Shown here piece after piece: positions 51,053 through 59,269 of a stretch of 60,081 nucleotides of DNA. Made by a program: the position numbers and the translations under genes. Numbering within the stretch: the first letter of the stretch is position 1; every line of letters begins with the position of its first letter. The notes beneath the pieces are model-generated. The model was not told the origin of the DNA and made no database searches. It saw only the letters and a list, made by a program, of their open reading frames with translations. The stretch comes from an uncultured Prevotellaceae bacterium (GTDB taxonomy: Bacteria > Bacteroidota > Bacteroidia > Bacteroidales > Muribaculaceae): NCBI GenBank assembly GCA_947306175.1, contig CAMZFV010000017.1:1-60081 (forward strand). The letters are read 5' to 3'.

Positions 51053-52456
51053 TCAATCATCGGTGCCGAAGAGGGGGTCTTCGGGCATCACCATCACGGG
51101 CTTGGTTTCGGCAGCCTTGAGGATGTGCTGCGGCACGTATTTCTTGTCCACAACCAAGCGGAAAGAGTACTCGTTAAACCATTCGTTGGTCATGATGATG
51201 TAACCCTTATGTCCGCTATCGCCGCCCCAAGAATTCTCCACTTTCCACTTGATGGGATTGCCTTCATCGTCAAGATCGACAGCACAGAGGGTCATGGCGT
51301 GCGTTGAACCGCTGTCAAAAGTAGAAATTCGTTGGGCCTTGTCCATGGGGAATGTGGTGCCGAACAGGGTGGCATAGTCAAAGTTGTCGAGTGAAAGGTA
51401 GCCGTTGTCACGGTTGAGCTGTTTGCCCACGTCGAAGCTGGCATAAAGCTTGGTGGAATCCCTCAGCGAAGCGATGGCCATGGCTGCAATGTCTTCCATG
51501 GGGAGGTTGACGTAGCGCCAGTTGTGACCGTCGTAGGTGTGGCGGTCATATTCCACTTCGTAGGTCTTGTAGTACTCCCTGCGGGGGTCGTTCATCGCCA
51601 TGATGAACGTGCCGTTGATGGGTCCGCCCACCGTCTCGAGGTAGAATTCCTGCGGGGTGTAGGTGCGTGCTGGGCCTACGGCTTTGCCGTTCTTGTCACG
51701 GAAGGCGTAGGTGAACGACTTGATGGGTTCGCCCAGTGTGAGCGAGAGCATGTTATAGATGGTGCCCAGCATCTCGGTCTTGCGCTGGTTGATGGCTTTC
51801 TTGCTCTTTTTGTCAGCGACCATCTGCCGCAGTTCCAATCCAAATTCACGCAGCTTTGATGCGACAAGCTGGCTCATGCGTGAGGTGCGTTCAGCCGAGT
51901 AGGTCTCAGGCTGTGCCTCTACAGGCACGAGGCCGTATTTCTCGGCAAGGTCGGCCGCGCCGCAGAAGGTGCCGCCGTCGTTCATGGGATGGTGGAAGAA
52001 GAACTGCACACGCGTATCGTCAATGGGCTTTTCGGCGCAATCGATCACGCCTTGCAGCATGAGGTTGGCTTTCTCGAGCTGGTCGTAGAAGAAGAGGTAG
52101 TCGTGAGAGAACTCCACAGCGATGGAATCACAGTGACGACGCGCAAAGTTGGCGCGCAGCACGTTGAAACTGGAGTACATCCAGCATCGGCCGCTAGACC
52201 GCTGGTTGTGGATCGATTGTTTGGGTGTCTCGATGCTGAAGTAAGTGTCTGTTACTTTGTTGTTGCGGTAGTTTCTGGCAAGATCGTCAATGGAATTGGT
52301 CGCCATGGCATTGCTAATGGCCTTGTTCGTGTTGGTCGCCGATTTGGCAACGATCTGGCGCATCATGTCGGGGCTGATGCCTCCCTGAGAACGGTCTTGT
52401 GCTGAGCTGGCAAAGGCAAGGCCTACTGCCAGAGCAAGTGTGATAAATCTGTTCAT
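51053..52456 (-). CDS. Secreted C1-family peptidase (bleomycin hydrolase/PepC-like)
   Basis: 467 aa from ATG 52456; the frame is open to 52648, but the promoter at 52493-52501 excludes earlier starts. Signal peptide MNRFITLALAVGLAFASSAQ. Catalytic residues: Cys in QRSSGRCWMYSSFNVLRA, His in DSGSTHAMTLCAVDL, Asn in WKVENSWGGDSGHKGY. YLFFYDQLEKANLML and GPINGTFIMAMNDP fit the bleomycin hydrolase/aminopeptidase C branch. The cytosolic form is usual elsewhere; in Bacteroidales a secreted form is common. It probably trims peptides in the periplasm. Confidence 0.92.
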   Translation of the reverse strand: MNRFITLALAVGLAFASSAQDRSQGGISPDMMRQIVAKSATNTNKAISNAMATNSIDDLARNYRNNKVTDTYFSIETPKQSIHNQRSSGRCWMYSSFNVLRANFARRHCDSIAVEFSHDYLFFYDQLEKANLMLQGVIDCAEKPIDDTRVQFFFHHPMNDGGTFCGAADLAEKYGLVPVEAQPETYSAERTSRMSQLVASKLREFGLELRQMVADKKSKKAINQRKTEMLGTIYNMLSLTLGEPIKSFTYAFRDKNGKAVGPARTYTPQEFYLETVGGPINGTFIMAMNDPRREYYKTYEVEYDRHTYDGHNWRYVNLPMEDIAAMAIASLRDSTKLYASFDVGKQLNRDNGYLSLDNFDYATLFGTTFPMDKAQRISTFDSGSTHAMTLCAVDLDDEGNPIKWKVENSWGGDSGHKGYIIMTNEWFNEYSFRLVVDKKYVPQHILKAAETKPVMVMPEDPLFGTDD

Positions 52457-52492
52457 ATTAATAGTGAAATGGTTTATATAGCTTCTTTGCCC

Positions 52493-52501
52493 GCAAAGAT
52501 A
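52493..52501 (-). promoter_or_regulatory. -7 box of the PepC-type gene
   Basis: TATCTTTGC on the minus strand, 37 bases before ATG 52456. The longer context ttttgcactatctttgcggg is imitated by the repeats upstream. Confidence 0.75.
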
Positions 52502-52606
52502 GTGCAAAATTCCGATTAAGCGAGAACAATGAGGGTTTATTCTCATTGTCGAGCGTGAGGAATTTATCCAACGTGAGCGGAATACCAAGCAAAAACTCAG
52601 TTTTTG

Positions 52607-52730
52607 TTTGAGCATTCCCGAACCGCAGCCTATCTTCGCCGCAGGCAACGTAGTGCAAGGTGAGATATACCAAATTTATTTGAGTATATCCGAGGCGTAG
52701 CCTATCTTCGCCGCAGGCAACATAGTGCAA
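52607..52730. repeat. Two 52-base direct repeats in a 340-base intergenic region
   Basis: Copies at 52607-52658 and 52679-52730 share gcctatcttcgccgcaggca in full and differ elsewhere at several positions. In minus orientation they read ttgcactatgttgcctgcgg, resembling the PepC promoter context. Nothing else is recognised in 52502-52770. Confidence 0.75.
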
Positions 52731-52777
52731 AAACTCAAGATTGATGATACAAAAAGAGGGATTAACAAAATAATCGC

Positions 52778-52786
52778 TATCTTTGC
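52778..52786 (+). promoter_or_regulatory. -7 box of the 52796 GNAT operon
   Basis: TATCTTTGC, 9 bases before ATG 52796, implying a very short leader. Confidence 0.72.
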
Positions 52787-52795
52787 GGCTCTAAT

Positions 52796-53272
52796 ATGAA
52801 TACAGTGATGATTAGAAAAGCTAGCAACGCTGACATTCAGCGCATCATGGAACTGCTGCACCAGGTGAACATGGTGCACGCTGAGATACGTCCCGACTTG
52901 TTCAAACCTCATACCACTAAATACAACGAGCAGGAACTCAGCGCATTGCTAACCGATGATCTGAAGCCGATATTCGTTTATGATGACGGCAGTGTTTCAG
53001 GTTACGCCTTCTGCCAAATCAAGGAAGTCAAGGACGATATCTTGCTTCAAGACATCAAGACACTCTATATCGATGATATTTGTGTGGATGAGAAAGCCCG
53101 TGGCAAACACATAGGGAAAGCCCTGTTCGAGTTTGTGCGTGATTATGCGCTGTCAATCGGTTGCCACAACATCACACTGAACGTATGGGAGGGAAACGAC
53201 GCGGCCTTATGTTTTTACAGGAACATGGGGATGCAAGTCCAAAAAACTACAATGGAAACAATCTTGAAATAA
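52796..53272 (+). CDS. GNAT-family N-acetyltransferase
   Basis: 158 aa. The acetyl-CoA site is in YIDDICVDEKARGKHIGKAL (R/Q-x-x-G-x-G/A pattern), followed by NITLNVWEGNDAALCFYRNM typical of GNAT motif B. The amino-group acceptor is unknown. It is the first gene of a plus-strand run; the CDF transporter starts one base after its stop. Confidence 0.9.
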   Translation: MNTVMIRKASNADIQRIMELLHQVNMVHAEIRPDLFKPHTTKYNEQELSALLTDDLKPIFVYDDGSVSGYAFCQIKEVKDDILLQDIKTLYIDDICVDEKARGKHIGKALFEFVRDYALSIGCHNITLNVWEGNDAALCFYRNMGMQVQKTTMETILK

Positions 53273-53273
53273 T

Positions 53274-54377
53274 ATGGATCGTAGTTCACAAATCATCCGC
53301 ACCAGTTGGATAGGCATCGCCGCCAACGTGCTTTTGGCGGCTTTCAAGGCCGTGGTCGGAGCGCTCGCCAGCAGTGTTGCCATCATCATGGATGCCGTCA
53401 ACAACTTGAGTGACGCACTGTCGAGCGTCATCACCATTGTAGGAACCAAATTGTCTCAGCGGCCTGCAGACCGTAAGCATCCTTTCGGCTTCGGGCGCAT
53501 CGAGTATTTCAGCGCCATCATTATCGCAGTCATCGTGCTCTCGGCAGGTATCACTTCACTCATCGAGTCGGTCAAGAAGATTTTCAACCCCACAACGCCT
53601 ACTTACACGACGACAACGCTCATCGTCATCATTGTGGCTATCGTCGTGAAACTGGTGTTGGGACAATATGTCAAGCGCAAGGGCGAGCAGTTGAAGAGCG
53701 ATGCCCTGATTGCTTCGGGCTCAGATGCCTTGTTTGATGCTATCATTACATTGGCCACGCTCGTTTCGGCGGGTGTGATGCTGATCTGGAACGTGTCTCT
53801 TGACGGCATACTCGGTGCCTTGATTTCCCTTGTCATCATCAAGGCGGGTATAGAGATGTTGGCGTCACCGGTCAATGAGTTGCTGGGCACAAGCATACCG
53901 GCAGAACTCACCAACCAGATCAAGTCGGAGGTTTCCGGTTTTGAAGGTGTTCACGGTGTCTATGACCTCATCCTTCACAACTACGGCCCCGACGTGATGA
54001 TCGGCTCCCTGCACATCAACGTCAATGACACGATGAATGCCCATGAAATCCATGGCTTGACCCGAAAGATCTCGACGCAGATGTACGATCGCCACGGCAT
54101 CATTATGACTGTTGGCGTATATGCCGTCGCCACTGGAGACAACCGCCGTGCCGAGCTGCAGACTAAGGTAATGCAGGCGCTGGCTGCCCACAAGGAGATT
54201 GTCCAGGTACATGGCTTCTACTGTTCCGAGAAAGACAATATGCTTTCTGTAGATGTCGTTCCCGATATTACCGAACACGACGATGCCGCCCTCATCAAGC
54301 GCCTCAAGGACGAGATTCAGCCGCTGGTGCCTGACATGGATGTCATCATCGTCGTGGACCACAACTACAGCGAGTAA
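53274..54377 (+). CDS. Cation diffusion facilitator (CDF) family metal exporter
   Basis: 367 aa with six helices in about residues 10-205. The metal sites are DAVNNLSDALSSVI (TM2: Asp/Asn..Asp) and SDALFDAIITLATL (TM5), with KHPFGFGRIEYFSAI between. A cytoplasmic domain (about 215-300) is followed by an extension of about 70 residues. It exports Zn2+, Fe2+ or Mn2+ by proton exchange; Asn in the first site suggests the branch with Fe/Zn preference, but that is not certain. Confidence 0.93.
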   Translation: MDRSSQIIRTSWIGIAANVLLAAFKAVVGALASSVAIIMDAVNNLSDALSSVITIVGTKLSQRPADRKHPFGFGRIEYFSAIIIAVIVLSAGITSLIESVKKIFNPTTPTYTTTTLIVIIVAIVVKLVLGQYVKRKGEQLKSDALIASGSDALFDAIITLATLVSAGVMLIWNVSLDGILGALISLVIIKAGIEMLASPVNELLGTSIPAELTNQIKSEVSGFEGVHGVYDLILHNYGPDVMIGSLHINVNDTMNAHEIHGLTRKISTQMYDRHGIIMTVGVYAVATGDNRRAELQTKVMQALAAHKEIVQVHGFYCSEKDNMLSVDVVPDITEHDDAALIKRLKDEIQPLVPDMDVIIVVDHNYSE

Positions 54378-54390
54378 TATTTTTGTGCTT

Positions 54391-54795
54391 ATGAAGAAGA
54401 ATAAAAATCAATATGTGCAGGCCAATAGGGATTGGCTGGTGGCGAAGTCTAAGGAAGACGGTGTTAAGGCGCTGCCTAAGGGGGTTTATTACAAGGTGCT
54501 TGCCGAGGGAGACGCGACGAGTGCAACGCCCACGCCCAGCAGCGTAATCACCGCTCATTACACGGGTAAGACCATCGATGGGGCGACATTCGACAGCAGC
54601 CGTGGCGACGTGCCCTTGGCTTGCCGACTGCGCGACCTCATTGAGGGCTGGATCATCGCCATACAGCAGATGCACATCGGCGACCGATGGGAGGTTTATA
54701 TCCCCGCCGAAATGGGCTACGGCAAGTTCTCGCAGCCTGGCATCCCCGGCGGCTCCACCTTGATTTTTGAAATAGAATTGTTGGGCATCAATTAA
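54391..54795 (+). CDS. FKBP-type peptidyl-prolyl cis-trans isomerase
   Basis: 134 aa from ATG 54391. There is no signal peptide, so it is cytoplasmic. The FKBP core is seen in VITAHYTGKTIDGATFDSSR, LIEGWIIAIQQMHIGDRWEV and YIPAEMGYGKFSQPGIPGGS, then TLIFEIELLGI. Active-site aromatics (Tyr, Phe, Trp) are in place. It assists protein folding. It is 13 bases after the CDF gene. Confidence 0.93.
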   Translation: MKKNKNQYVQANRDWLVAKSKEDGVKALPKGVYYKVLAEGDATSATPTPSSVITAHYTGKTIDGATFDSSRGDVPLACRLRDLIEGWIIAIQQMHIGDRWEVYIPAEMGYGKFSQPGIPGGSTLIFEIELLGIN

Positions 54796-54806
54796 TCAAA
54801 AACGAT

Positions 54807-55160
54807 ATGAGTACGATAACAACGATATTTGCAGTGTTGGTCGCTTTGGAACATCTGTTCATCATGTTCCTGGAAACGGTCGCGACCAGTTCAGAGAAAA
54901 CTTCAAAGGTGTTTGGCATCAGCGTTGACCAACTGAAGGTAATGCCCGTTTCCACGCTCCTGAAGAACCAGGGCGTTTATAACGGCCTGTTGGCCGTTCT
55001 GCTTCTCGTGGCCGTATGGCAACAAGACCTGATGTGGACACGGATGCTGTTGGGCTTTGTGATCTTGGCCGCACTGTACGGTAGCCTGACCAGTAAGCCG
55101 AATATCATCCTCAAACAAGGAGGACTGGCAATAATCGGTTTGATTTGTAGCTTTATTTGA
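54807..55160 (+). CDS. DUF1304 family membrane protein
   Basis: 117 aa with four membrane helices (about 4-22, 50-68, 72-90, 98-115). EHLFIMFLETVATSS, LLKNQGVYNGLLA and RMLLGFVILAALYG are typical DUF1304. Function unknown. It lies 11 bases after the FKBP gene and is followed after one base by a GNAT gene. Confidence 0.9.
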   Translation: MSTITTIFAVLVALEHLFIMFLETVATSSEKTSKVFGISVDQLKVMPVSTLLKNQGVYNGLLAVLLLVAVWQQDLMWTRMLLGFVILAALYGSLTSKPNIILKQGGLAIIGLICSFI

Positions 55161-55161
55161 T

Positions 55162-55770
55162 ATGGAAACAAGGATACAGTTATTACCGCTTCAGGAGGAA
55201 CATACCATTGCCATGAAGGAGGAAATGCAGGAGGCATTCCAGCATGGCTTTCAGGCGTATAGCAAAGATGATGGCGAAGAGTATTCCAACCACTGGCAGG
55301 TGCTGCCAGACGAGGACTTCTACCGTTCATTGAGGGCAGAGGGTGCTGAAGCTTACGAGGCTGTCGATGCCGATGACCAGCGTGTGGGCGGTGCCATCAT
55401 TAGCATCAATGACAAGACTCGCGAAGGCGAACTGATGGAGCAGCGAGAGCAGAGCCAAGCTCGCTTGAGCTTTGCCGAGTCGCGACAGAAGTCGAGCGTA
55501 GGTCAACTTGCCTTTCTCTATGTGAAGGTGGGCGTGCAGAGCAGAGGCATCGGCCAGGCCATCTGGAAAGCAATCGAGGCGATGCACCCCGAGGTGGAGG
55601 TGTGGGAGACCTGCACCCCCTATTTCGACCGCCGCAACATCCATTTCTACATCAACCGCTGCGGCTTCCACGCCATCGAATTCTTCAACGAACACCACCC
55701 CGACCCGCACATGCCCGAGCAGTTTAATGAAGAAGATGGCCTATTCGTGTTCGAGAAACGAATGAAATAA
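55162..55770 (+). CDS. GNAT-family N-acetyltransferase
   Basis: 202 aa. GNAT features are FLYVKVGVQSRGIGQAIWKA (acetyl-CoA loop) and FDRRNIHFYINRCGFHAIEF (motif B). The N-terminal extension to about residue 75 is longer than in most GNATs. The substrate is unknown. It is in the same run as the CDF, FKBP and DUF1304 genes. Confidence 0.88.
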   Translation: METRIQLLPLQEEHTIAMKEEMQEAFQHGFQAYSKDDGEEYSNHWQVLPDEDFYRSLRAEGAEAYEAVDADDQRVGGAIISINDKTREGELMEQREQSQARLSFAESRQKSSVGQLAFLYVKVGVQSRGIGQAIWKAIEAMHPEVEVWETCTPYFDRRNIHFYINRCGFHAIEFFNEHHPDPHMPEQFNEEDGLFVFEKRMK

Positions 55771-55779
55771 TACAACACT

Positions 55780-56091
55780 GTGAACAAGTCACATATATTC
55801 GGCTATCTGCTGGGACTGCTCATCTTTGTGATAGGCATCCCGGCATTGATGTGGCTGGTATCAGGACGGCCTTGGCCATTCGTGCCTGACTTGGCGGTAT
55901 TGTGCGTTGTCAGTGTGTTGCTCGCCGTTTGCGGACTGGCACTCAGCATCTACAGCATTATCTATATGCGCATCGTCGGCAAGGGGAATCCGTTCGATGC
56001 CTACGGCCATGAGGTGGCTCCACGGACAAAATCAAAATATAGTATATCCTGCCGAATCGTACATTTTTTGTGCCTTCGCGGCAGATTATAG
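55780..56091 (+). pseudogene. Truncated isoprenylcysteine carboxylmethyltransferase-like membrane protein
   Basis: 103 codons from a GTG at 55780. The first 82 residues have two to three helices and IYMRIVGKGNPFDAYGHEVA, then PRT, which is how ICMT/phospholipid-methyltransferase family proteins of Bacteroidales continue into the SAM-binding GPYR/RNPM part. Here the frame leaves the family after APRTK (about base 56025) and ends with unrelated SKYSISCRIVHFLC and a stop. The catalytic C-terminal half is gone, so this is a 3'-truncated remnant. Confidence 0.7.
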
Positions 56092-56104
56092 CAAAGAAAT
56101 TGCA

Positions 56105-56157
56105 CGAAAACGGTCCAACCTGCACAAAATGCATAGATTGGACCGTTTTCGGGTTTT
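56105..56157. terminator. Terminator between convergent genes
   Basis: cgaaaacggtccaa/ttggaccgttttcg 14-base perfect stem with a 19-base loop. On the plus strand it is followed by ggttttta. It ends the truncated gene unit and probably also the HxlR gene. Confidence 0.82.
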
Positions 56158-56177
56158 TAGTTGTGTCTTGTCAAAGG

Positions 56178-56522
56178 CTAATGCACCGCCACGTCTTCGA
56201 AATGCTCTTTGGCCCATACTATAAGTCCCATAATGTAAGGCATGAGCGACTTTCCGTTGTCTGTGAGCGAGTATTCCACCTTTGGCGGTACGACGGGGTA
56301 CACCTTTCTTGATATAAGGTTGTGCTTCTCCAGGTTCTTCAACGTGGACGAAAGCATCTTCTGTGAGCAGTCGTCCATGTGCTTGTGCAGTTCGGTGAAA
56401 CGCATCACGCCGGTATCGCTGGCGTGAAGCGAATACAGCACCAGCAGCGACCACTTGTCGCAAAACTTGGCCACCACTTGACGGATGGGACAGGTCAGAT
56501 ATTCAACACGAGACTCTTTCAT
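56178..56522 (-). CDS. HxlR-family transcriptional regulator
   Basis: 114 aa. TCPIRQVVAKFCDKWSLLVL carries the redox-type Cys of HxlR proteins (Cys11) and the winged helix follows: MRFTELHKHMDDCSQKMLSS, LKNLEKHNLISRKVYP, VEYSLTDNGKSLMP. HxlR regulators respond to electrophiles such as aldehydes or quinones, often via that Cys. It is divergent from the NTF2-like gene at 56741 and probably regulates it. Confidence 0.93.
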   Translation of the reverse strand: MKESRVEYLTCPIRQVVAKFCDKWSLLVLYSLHASDTGVMRFTELHKHMDDCSQKMLSSTLKNLEKHNLISRKVYPVVPPKVEYSLTDNGKSLMPYIMGLIVWAKEHFEDVAVH

Positions 56523-56537
56523 TGTCTTACTTTTTGT

Positions 56538-56546
56538 GCAAAAGTA
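56538..56546 (-). promoter_or_regulatory. -7 box of the HxlR-family gene
   Basis: TACTTTTGC on the minus strand, 16 bases before ATG 56522. A taagta-containing near-palindrome around (aagtaacc...atagtaagta) could be an operator. Confidence 0.6.
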
Positions 56547-56667
56547 ACCAATAGTAAGTATGTTACCGAACGAAAGACAGTTAAATAATGTTTAACGGTG
56601 AATTTTTTTATCGCTGGTTCTCAGCAAATCTAACAAAAAAGTAAGTATAATACAATTTTGTAACATC

Positions 56668-56699
56668 TTGACAGACAATAATATCGGTTATAATTTTGC
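56668..56699 (+). promoter_or_regulatory. Promoter of the NTF2-like gene
   Basis: TTG (56668-56670), a 20-base spacer and TAATTTTGC (56691-56699), 41 bases before ATG 56741. The same aagtaagta sequence seen near the HxlR promoter occurs at 56639-56645. Confidence 0.7.
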
Positions 56700-56740
56700 A
56701 CCGTCAAACAAGATTACTTACATTTAAAACAGAAAAGACA

Positions 56741-57532
56741 ATGAAAGAGATCAGCAAGAAAGAGATGGCAGTCGAACTGCTCAAAGCAATCGAGACCGGT
56801 GCAAGCGAACCCGTCGCTTATGTGAACGCAGAGCATTATACCCAGCACAACCTCACCGTGGGCGACGGCTTGGCTGGATTCGGAGCTGCTCTCGCAGGGC
56901 TTGCCGAGTATCCTGAAAAGGCACGAGTGAACACTGTTCGAGCTTTTGAGGATGGCGATTACGTGGTGCTTCACACCGACTATAACTTCTATGGACCTAA
57001 GGTCGGTTTTGACATCTTCCGTTTTGAGGACGGCAAGATTGTGGAACACTGGGATAACCTTATGCCCTATGACGGCAAACCCAATCCCAGCGGTCGCACC
57101 CCCTTTGACGGCACGACCGAGTTCACCGACCTTGACAAGACAGCTGAGAACAAAGCTATTGTGCGTGGCTTTGTGGAGGACGTGCTCATGGGAAAGAACC
57201 CCGATAAGCTGACCGAATACTTCAACGGTAACGAGTATATCCAGCACAACACCGCCATCGCCGATGGTCTTGACGGTCTCGGTGCAGCACTTGCTGCCAT
57301 GGCAGAACAGGGAATCAAGATGGAATACTTTAGGATTCACACAGTGCTTGGCCATGGTAACTTCGTGCTGGCAGTAAGTGAAGGTGCATTTGCAGGCAAG
57401 CCCACTTCCTTCTATGACTTGTTCCGCATTGAGAACGGAAATATAGCCGAACACTGGGATGTGATGGAGACCATCGCCGCAATTGACGAGTGGAAGCACG
57501 AGAACGGCAAGTTCAACTTTCCCTGCCGTTGA
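56741..57532 (+). CDS. Duplicated NTF2/SnoaL-like protein
   Basis: 263 aa from ATG 56741 (an earlier ATG at 56696 is inside the promoter). There are two homologous halves: YVNAEHYTQHNLTVGDGLAG...FEDGKIVEHWDNLMPY (about 25-110) and YFNGNEYIQHNTAIADGLDG...IENGNIAEHWDVMETI (about 160-250). Each is a cone-shaped SnoaL/NTF2 fold that binds a small hydrophobic ligand. The two-in-one chain mimics the usual dimer. It is adjacent to HxlR and PPOX genes, so a role in detoxifying small molecules is plausible. Confidence 0.88.
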   Translation: MKEISKKEMAVELLKAIETGASEPVAYVNAEHYTQHNLTVGDGLAGFGAALAGLAEYPEKARVNTVRAFEDGDYVVLHTDYNFYGPKVGFDIFRFEDGKIVEHWDNLMPYDGKPNPSGRTPFDGTTEFTDLDKTAENKAIVRGFVEDVLMGKNPDKLTEYFNGNEYIQHNTAIADGLDGLGAALAAMAEQGIKMEYFRIHTVLGHGNFVLAVSEGAFAGKPTSFYDLFRIENGNIAEHWDVMETIAAIDEWKHENGKFNFPCR

Positions 57533-57576
57533 ATAGACAAAAGGATTCATCACGATTAATTACTATTCATAAGACA

Positions 57577-58041
57577 ATGTTACAGATCGCGTTTGATTTT
57601 CTGAGGGCACATAAAGAAATCGTGCTCGCTTCCTGTGACGGCAATGTTCCTAAGATACGTGTTTTCCAGATTATGAAGCAGCAAGAGCACATTCTTTTCT
57701 TTGCCACATCACCGCAAAAGGAAGTCTATAGGCAGTTGCGCGAGAACCCAAACGTGGAGATTCTGGCTTTTGCCGGAAAGATTTCGGTTAGATGCTCTGG
57801 TGTTGTCTGCTTTGATGTTGACGAATCCACCAAGATGTGGATTTATGAGAACAACCCAGTGCTGCAACGTCTGTACACAAGCTATGACAAACTTGCTTAC
57901 TTCTCCCTGCCTATCGCTGAAATGGACTACTACGACTTGTGTCCGACACCTCCGGCATTCAAACATTTTGATTTGATGAGTGGCGATGTGAGTGATGGAT
58001 ACGTAGGAGAACGTTTTAACAATAGAATTGCTACTTTATAA
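57577..58041 (+). CDS. Pyridoxamine 5'-phosphate oxidase-family flavin protein
   Basis: 154 aa from ATG 57577. It is a split-barrel flavoprotein: FLRAHKEIVLASCDGNVPKI, ILFFATSPQKEVYRQLRENP, VEILAFAGKISVRCSGVVCF and YYDLCPTPPAFKHFDLMSG. Relatives bind FMN or F420-like cofactors and reduce diverse substrates. It is 44 bases after the NTF2-like gene and probably co-transcribed under HxlR. Confidence 0.88.
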   Translation: MLQIAFDFLRAHKEIVLASCDGNVPKIRVFQIMKQQEHILFFATSPQKEVYRQLRENPNVEILAFAGKISVRCSGVVCFDVDESTKMWIYENNPVLQRLYTSYDKLAYFSLPIAEMDYYDLCPTPPAFKHFDLMSGDVSDGYVGERFNNRIATL

Positions 58042-58059
58042 CCAAAGCTCACCGATGAT

Positions 58060-58104
58060 GAACTGCACCTCAATAGTTAGTCACAAACTTTTGGGGTGCA
58101 GCTC
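58060..58104 (+). terminator. Possible terminator after the PPOX-family gene
   Basis: ctgcacctc pairs with ggggtgcag around a 21-base loop; the T-rich part lies in the loop, not after the stem, so the call is weak. Confidence 0.4.
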
Positions 58105-58237
58105 CTTACTCATCATAATTATAACACAAGAAAAAGACAATCAAGGTTAATAATCCCTTTAAAGCTTGCAGATCTGGAGTTTTTACCGTATTTTCGCATC
58201 CTAAAACGGAAGATAACTAAAAACGTTGAATATTAAT

Positions 58238-59119
58238 ATGAACAATCGCATCACTGAGGGCTATATGCCCTTTATGGGTTACCAGACCTACTATCGTATC
58301 GTAGGCGAACCTTCAGAGAAGGCTCCCTTGTTGCTGCTTCACGGCGGTCCGGGCAGTACACACAACTATTTCGAGGTGCTCGACTGCATCGCCGATACAG
58401 GTCGGCAAGTCATCTCATACGACCAGATCGGCTGCGGCAATTCTTATCTCGACGGGCATCCAGAACTGTGGACATTGAAGACATGGATTGACGAACTCAT
58501 CGCCATCCGCGAACATCTTCATCTGGACGCCGTTCACATTCTCGGACAGTCGTGGGGCGCCATGCAGGCTATTGCGTATGCGATAGATCAGAAGCCTGCC
58601 GGCATCAAGTCGCTGATTCTCTCGTCTGGTCATGCTTCCAGTTCGCTGTGGGCCAGTGAACAGCATCGGCTCATCAAGTATATGTCGGCCGAAGATCAGG
58701 AGGCCATCAGACGGGCAGAAGCTACAGGGAAATGGGATGATCCAGACTACTTGCGTGCCAACGAGCACTATTTTGAGCTTTACGTGACCAGCGTCGATGA
58801 ACACTCGCCAGAGTGTCTCAGACGTCCGAAGCGTGCTGGTTCAGAGGCTTACCTCTATGGTTGGGGCCCCAATGAGTATCAGCCGCTTGGCAGCCTGAAA
58901 GATTTTGAATATACCGACCAGCTGAGCCAGATATCCCAGCCGACACTGATTTGTAGTGGTACGCAGGATATCTGTACGCCCGTTGTCGCCGCCTCGCTCT
59001 ACGAGCACATTCCTCACAGCCGTTGGCATCTGTTCCGCCATTCCCGCCATATGTGTTTCGTGGATGCTCATGAGGAGTATTGCGAGGTGCTGACTGATTG
59101 GCTGCAAGAGATGGATTGA
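58238..59119 (+). CDS. Proline iminopeptidase-family alpha/beta hydrolase
   Basis: 293 aa from ATG 58238 (a TTG codon 12 bases upstream is less likely). The oxyanion motif is LLLLHGGPGSTHNYFEVL, the nucleophile elbow is HILGQSWGAMQAIAYA (Ser), the acid is in CSGTQDICTPVV (Asp), and the His is in FRHSRHMCFVDAHEEY. This is the proline iminopeptidase (S33) pattern; it removes N-terminal proline from peptides. It is cytoplasmic, in its own unit. Confidence 0.92.
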   Translation: MNNRITEGYMPFMGYQTYYRIVGEPSEKAPLLLLHGGPGSTHNYFEVLDCIADTGRQVISYDQIGCGNSYLDGHPELWTLKTWIDELIAIREHLHLDAVHILGQSWGAMQAIAYAIDQKPAGIKSLILSSGHASSSLWASEQHRLIKYMSAEDQEAIRRAEATGKWDDPDYLRANEHYFELYVTSVDEHSPECLRRPKRAGSEAYLYGWGPNEYQPLGSLKDFEYTDQLSQISQPTLICSGTQDICTPVVAASLYEHIPHSRWHLFRHSRHMCFVDAHEEYCEVLTDWLQEMD

Positions 59120-59181
59120 GGCAAATTTTGAAGCTTTGTCACGTGGTGATTTGTCGTTAATTAAGACAAATCGGAATTTAG

Positions 59182-59238
59182 GTGCAGGCCGAAGTCAGAG
59201 CCAAGTTTACTTGAGCTATGCTGAGGCGAAGCCCTAAA
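59182..59238. repeat. Diverged single copy of the 67-base repeat
   Basis: gcaggccgaagtcagagcca...cttgagctatgctgaggcga parallels the units at 50799 (gcaagccgaatac..., cttgagtttgttgaggcgcc) over about 57 bases with many changes. Confidence 0.5.
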
Positions 59239-59269
59239 TGCCATGAAATGGAATTTAGCAGAATAGATA

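Noticed and set aside
52458..52730. 90-codon minus-strand frame with repeated HYVACGEDRLR
   Set aside because: It is made by translating the 52-base direct repeats and crosses the PepC promoter. Not a gene.
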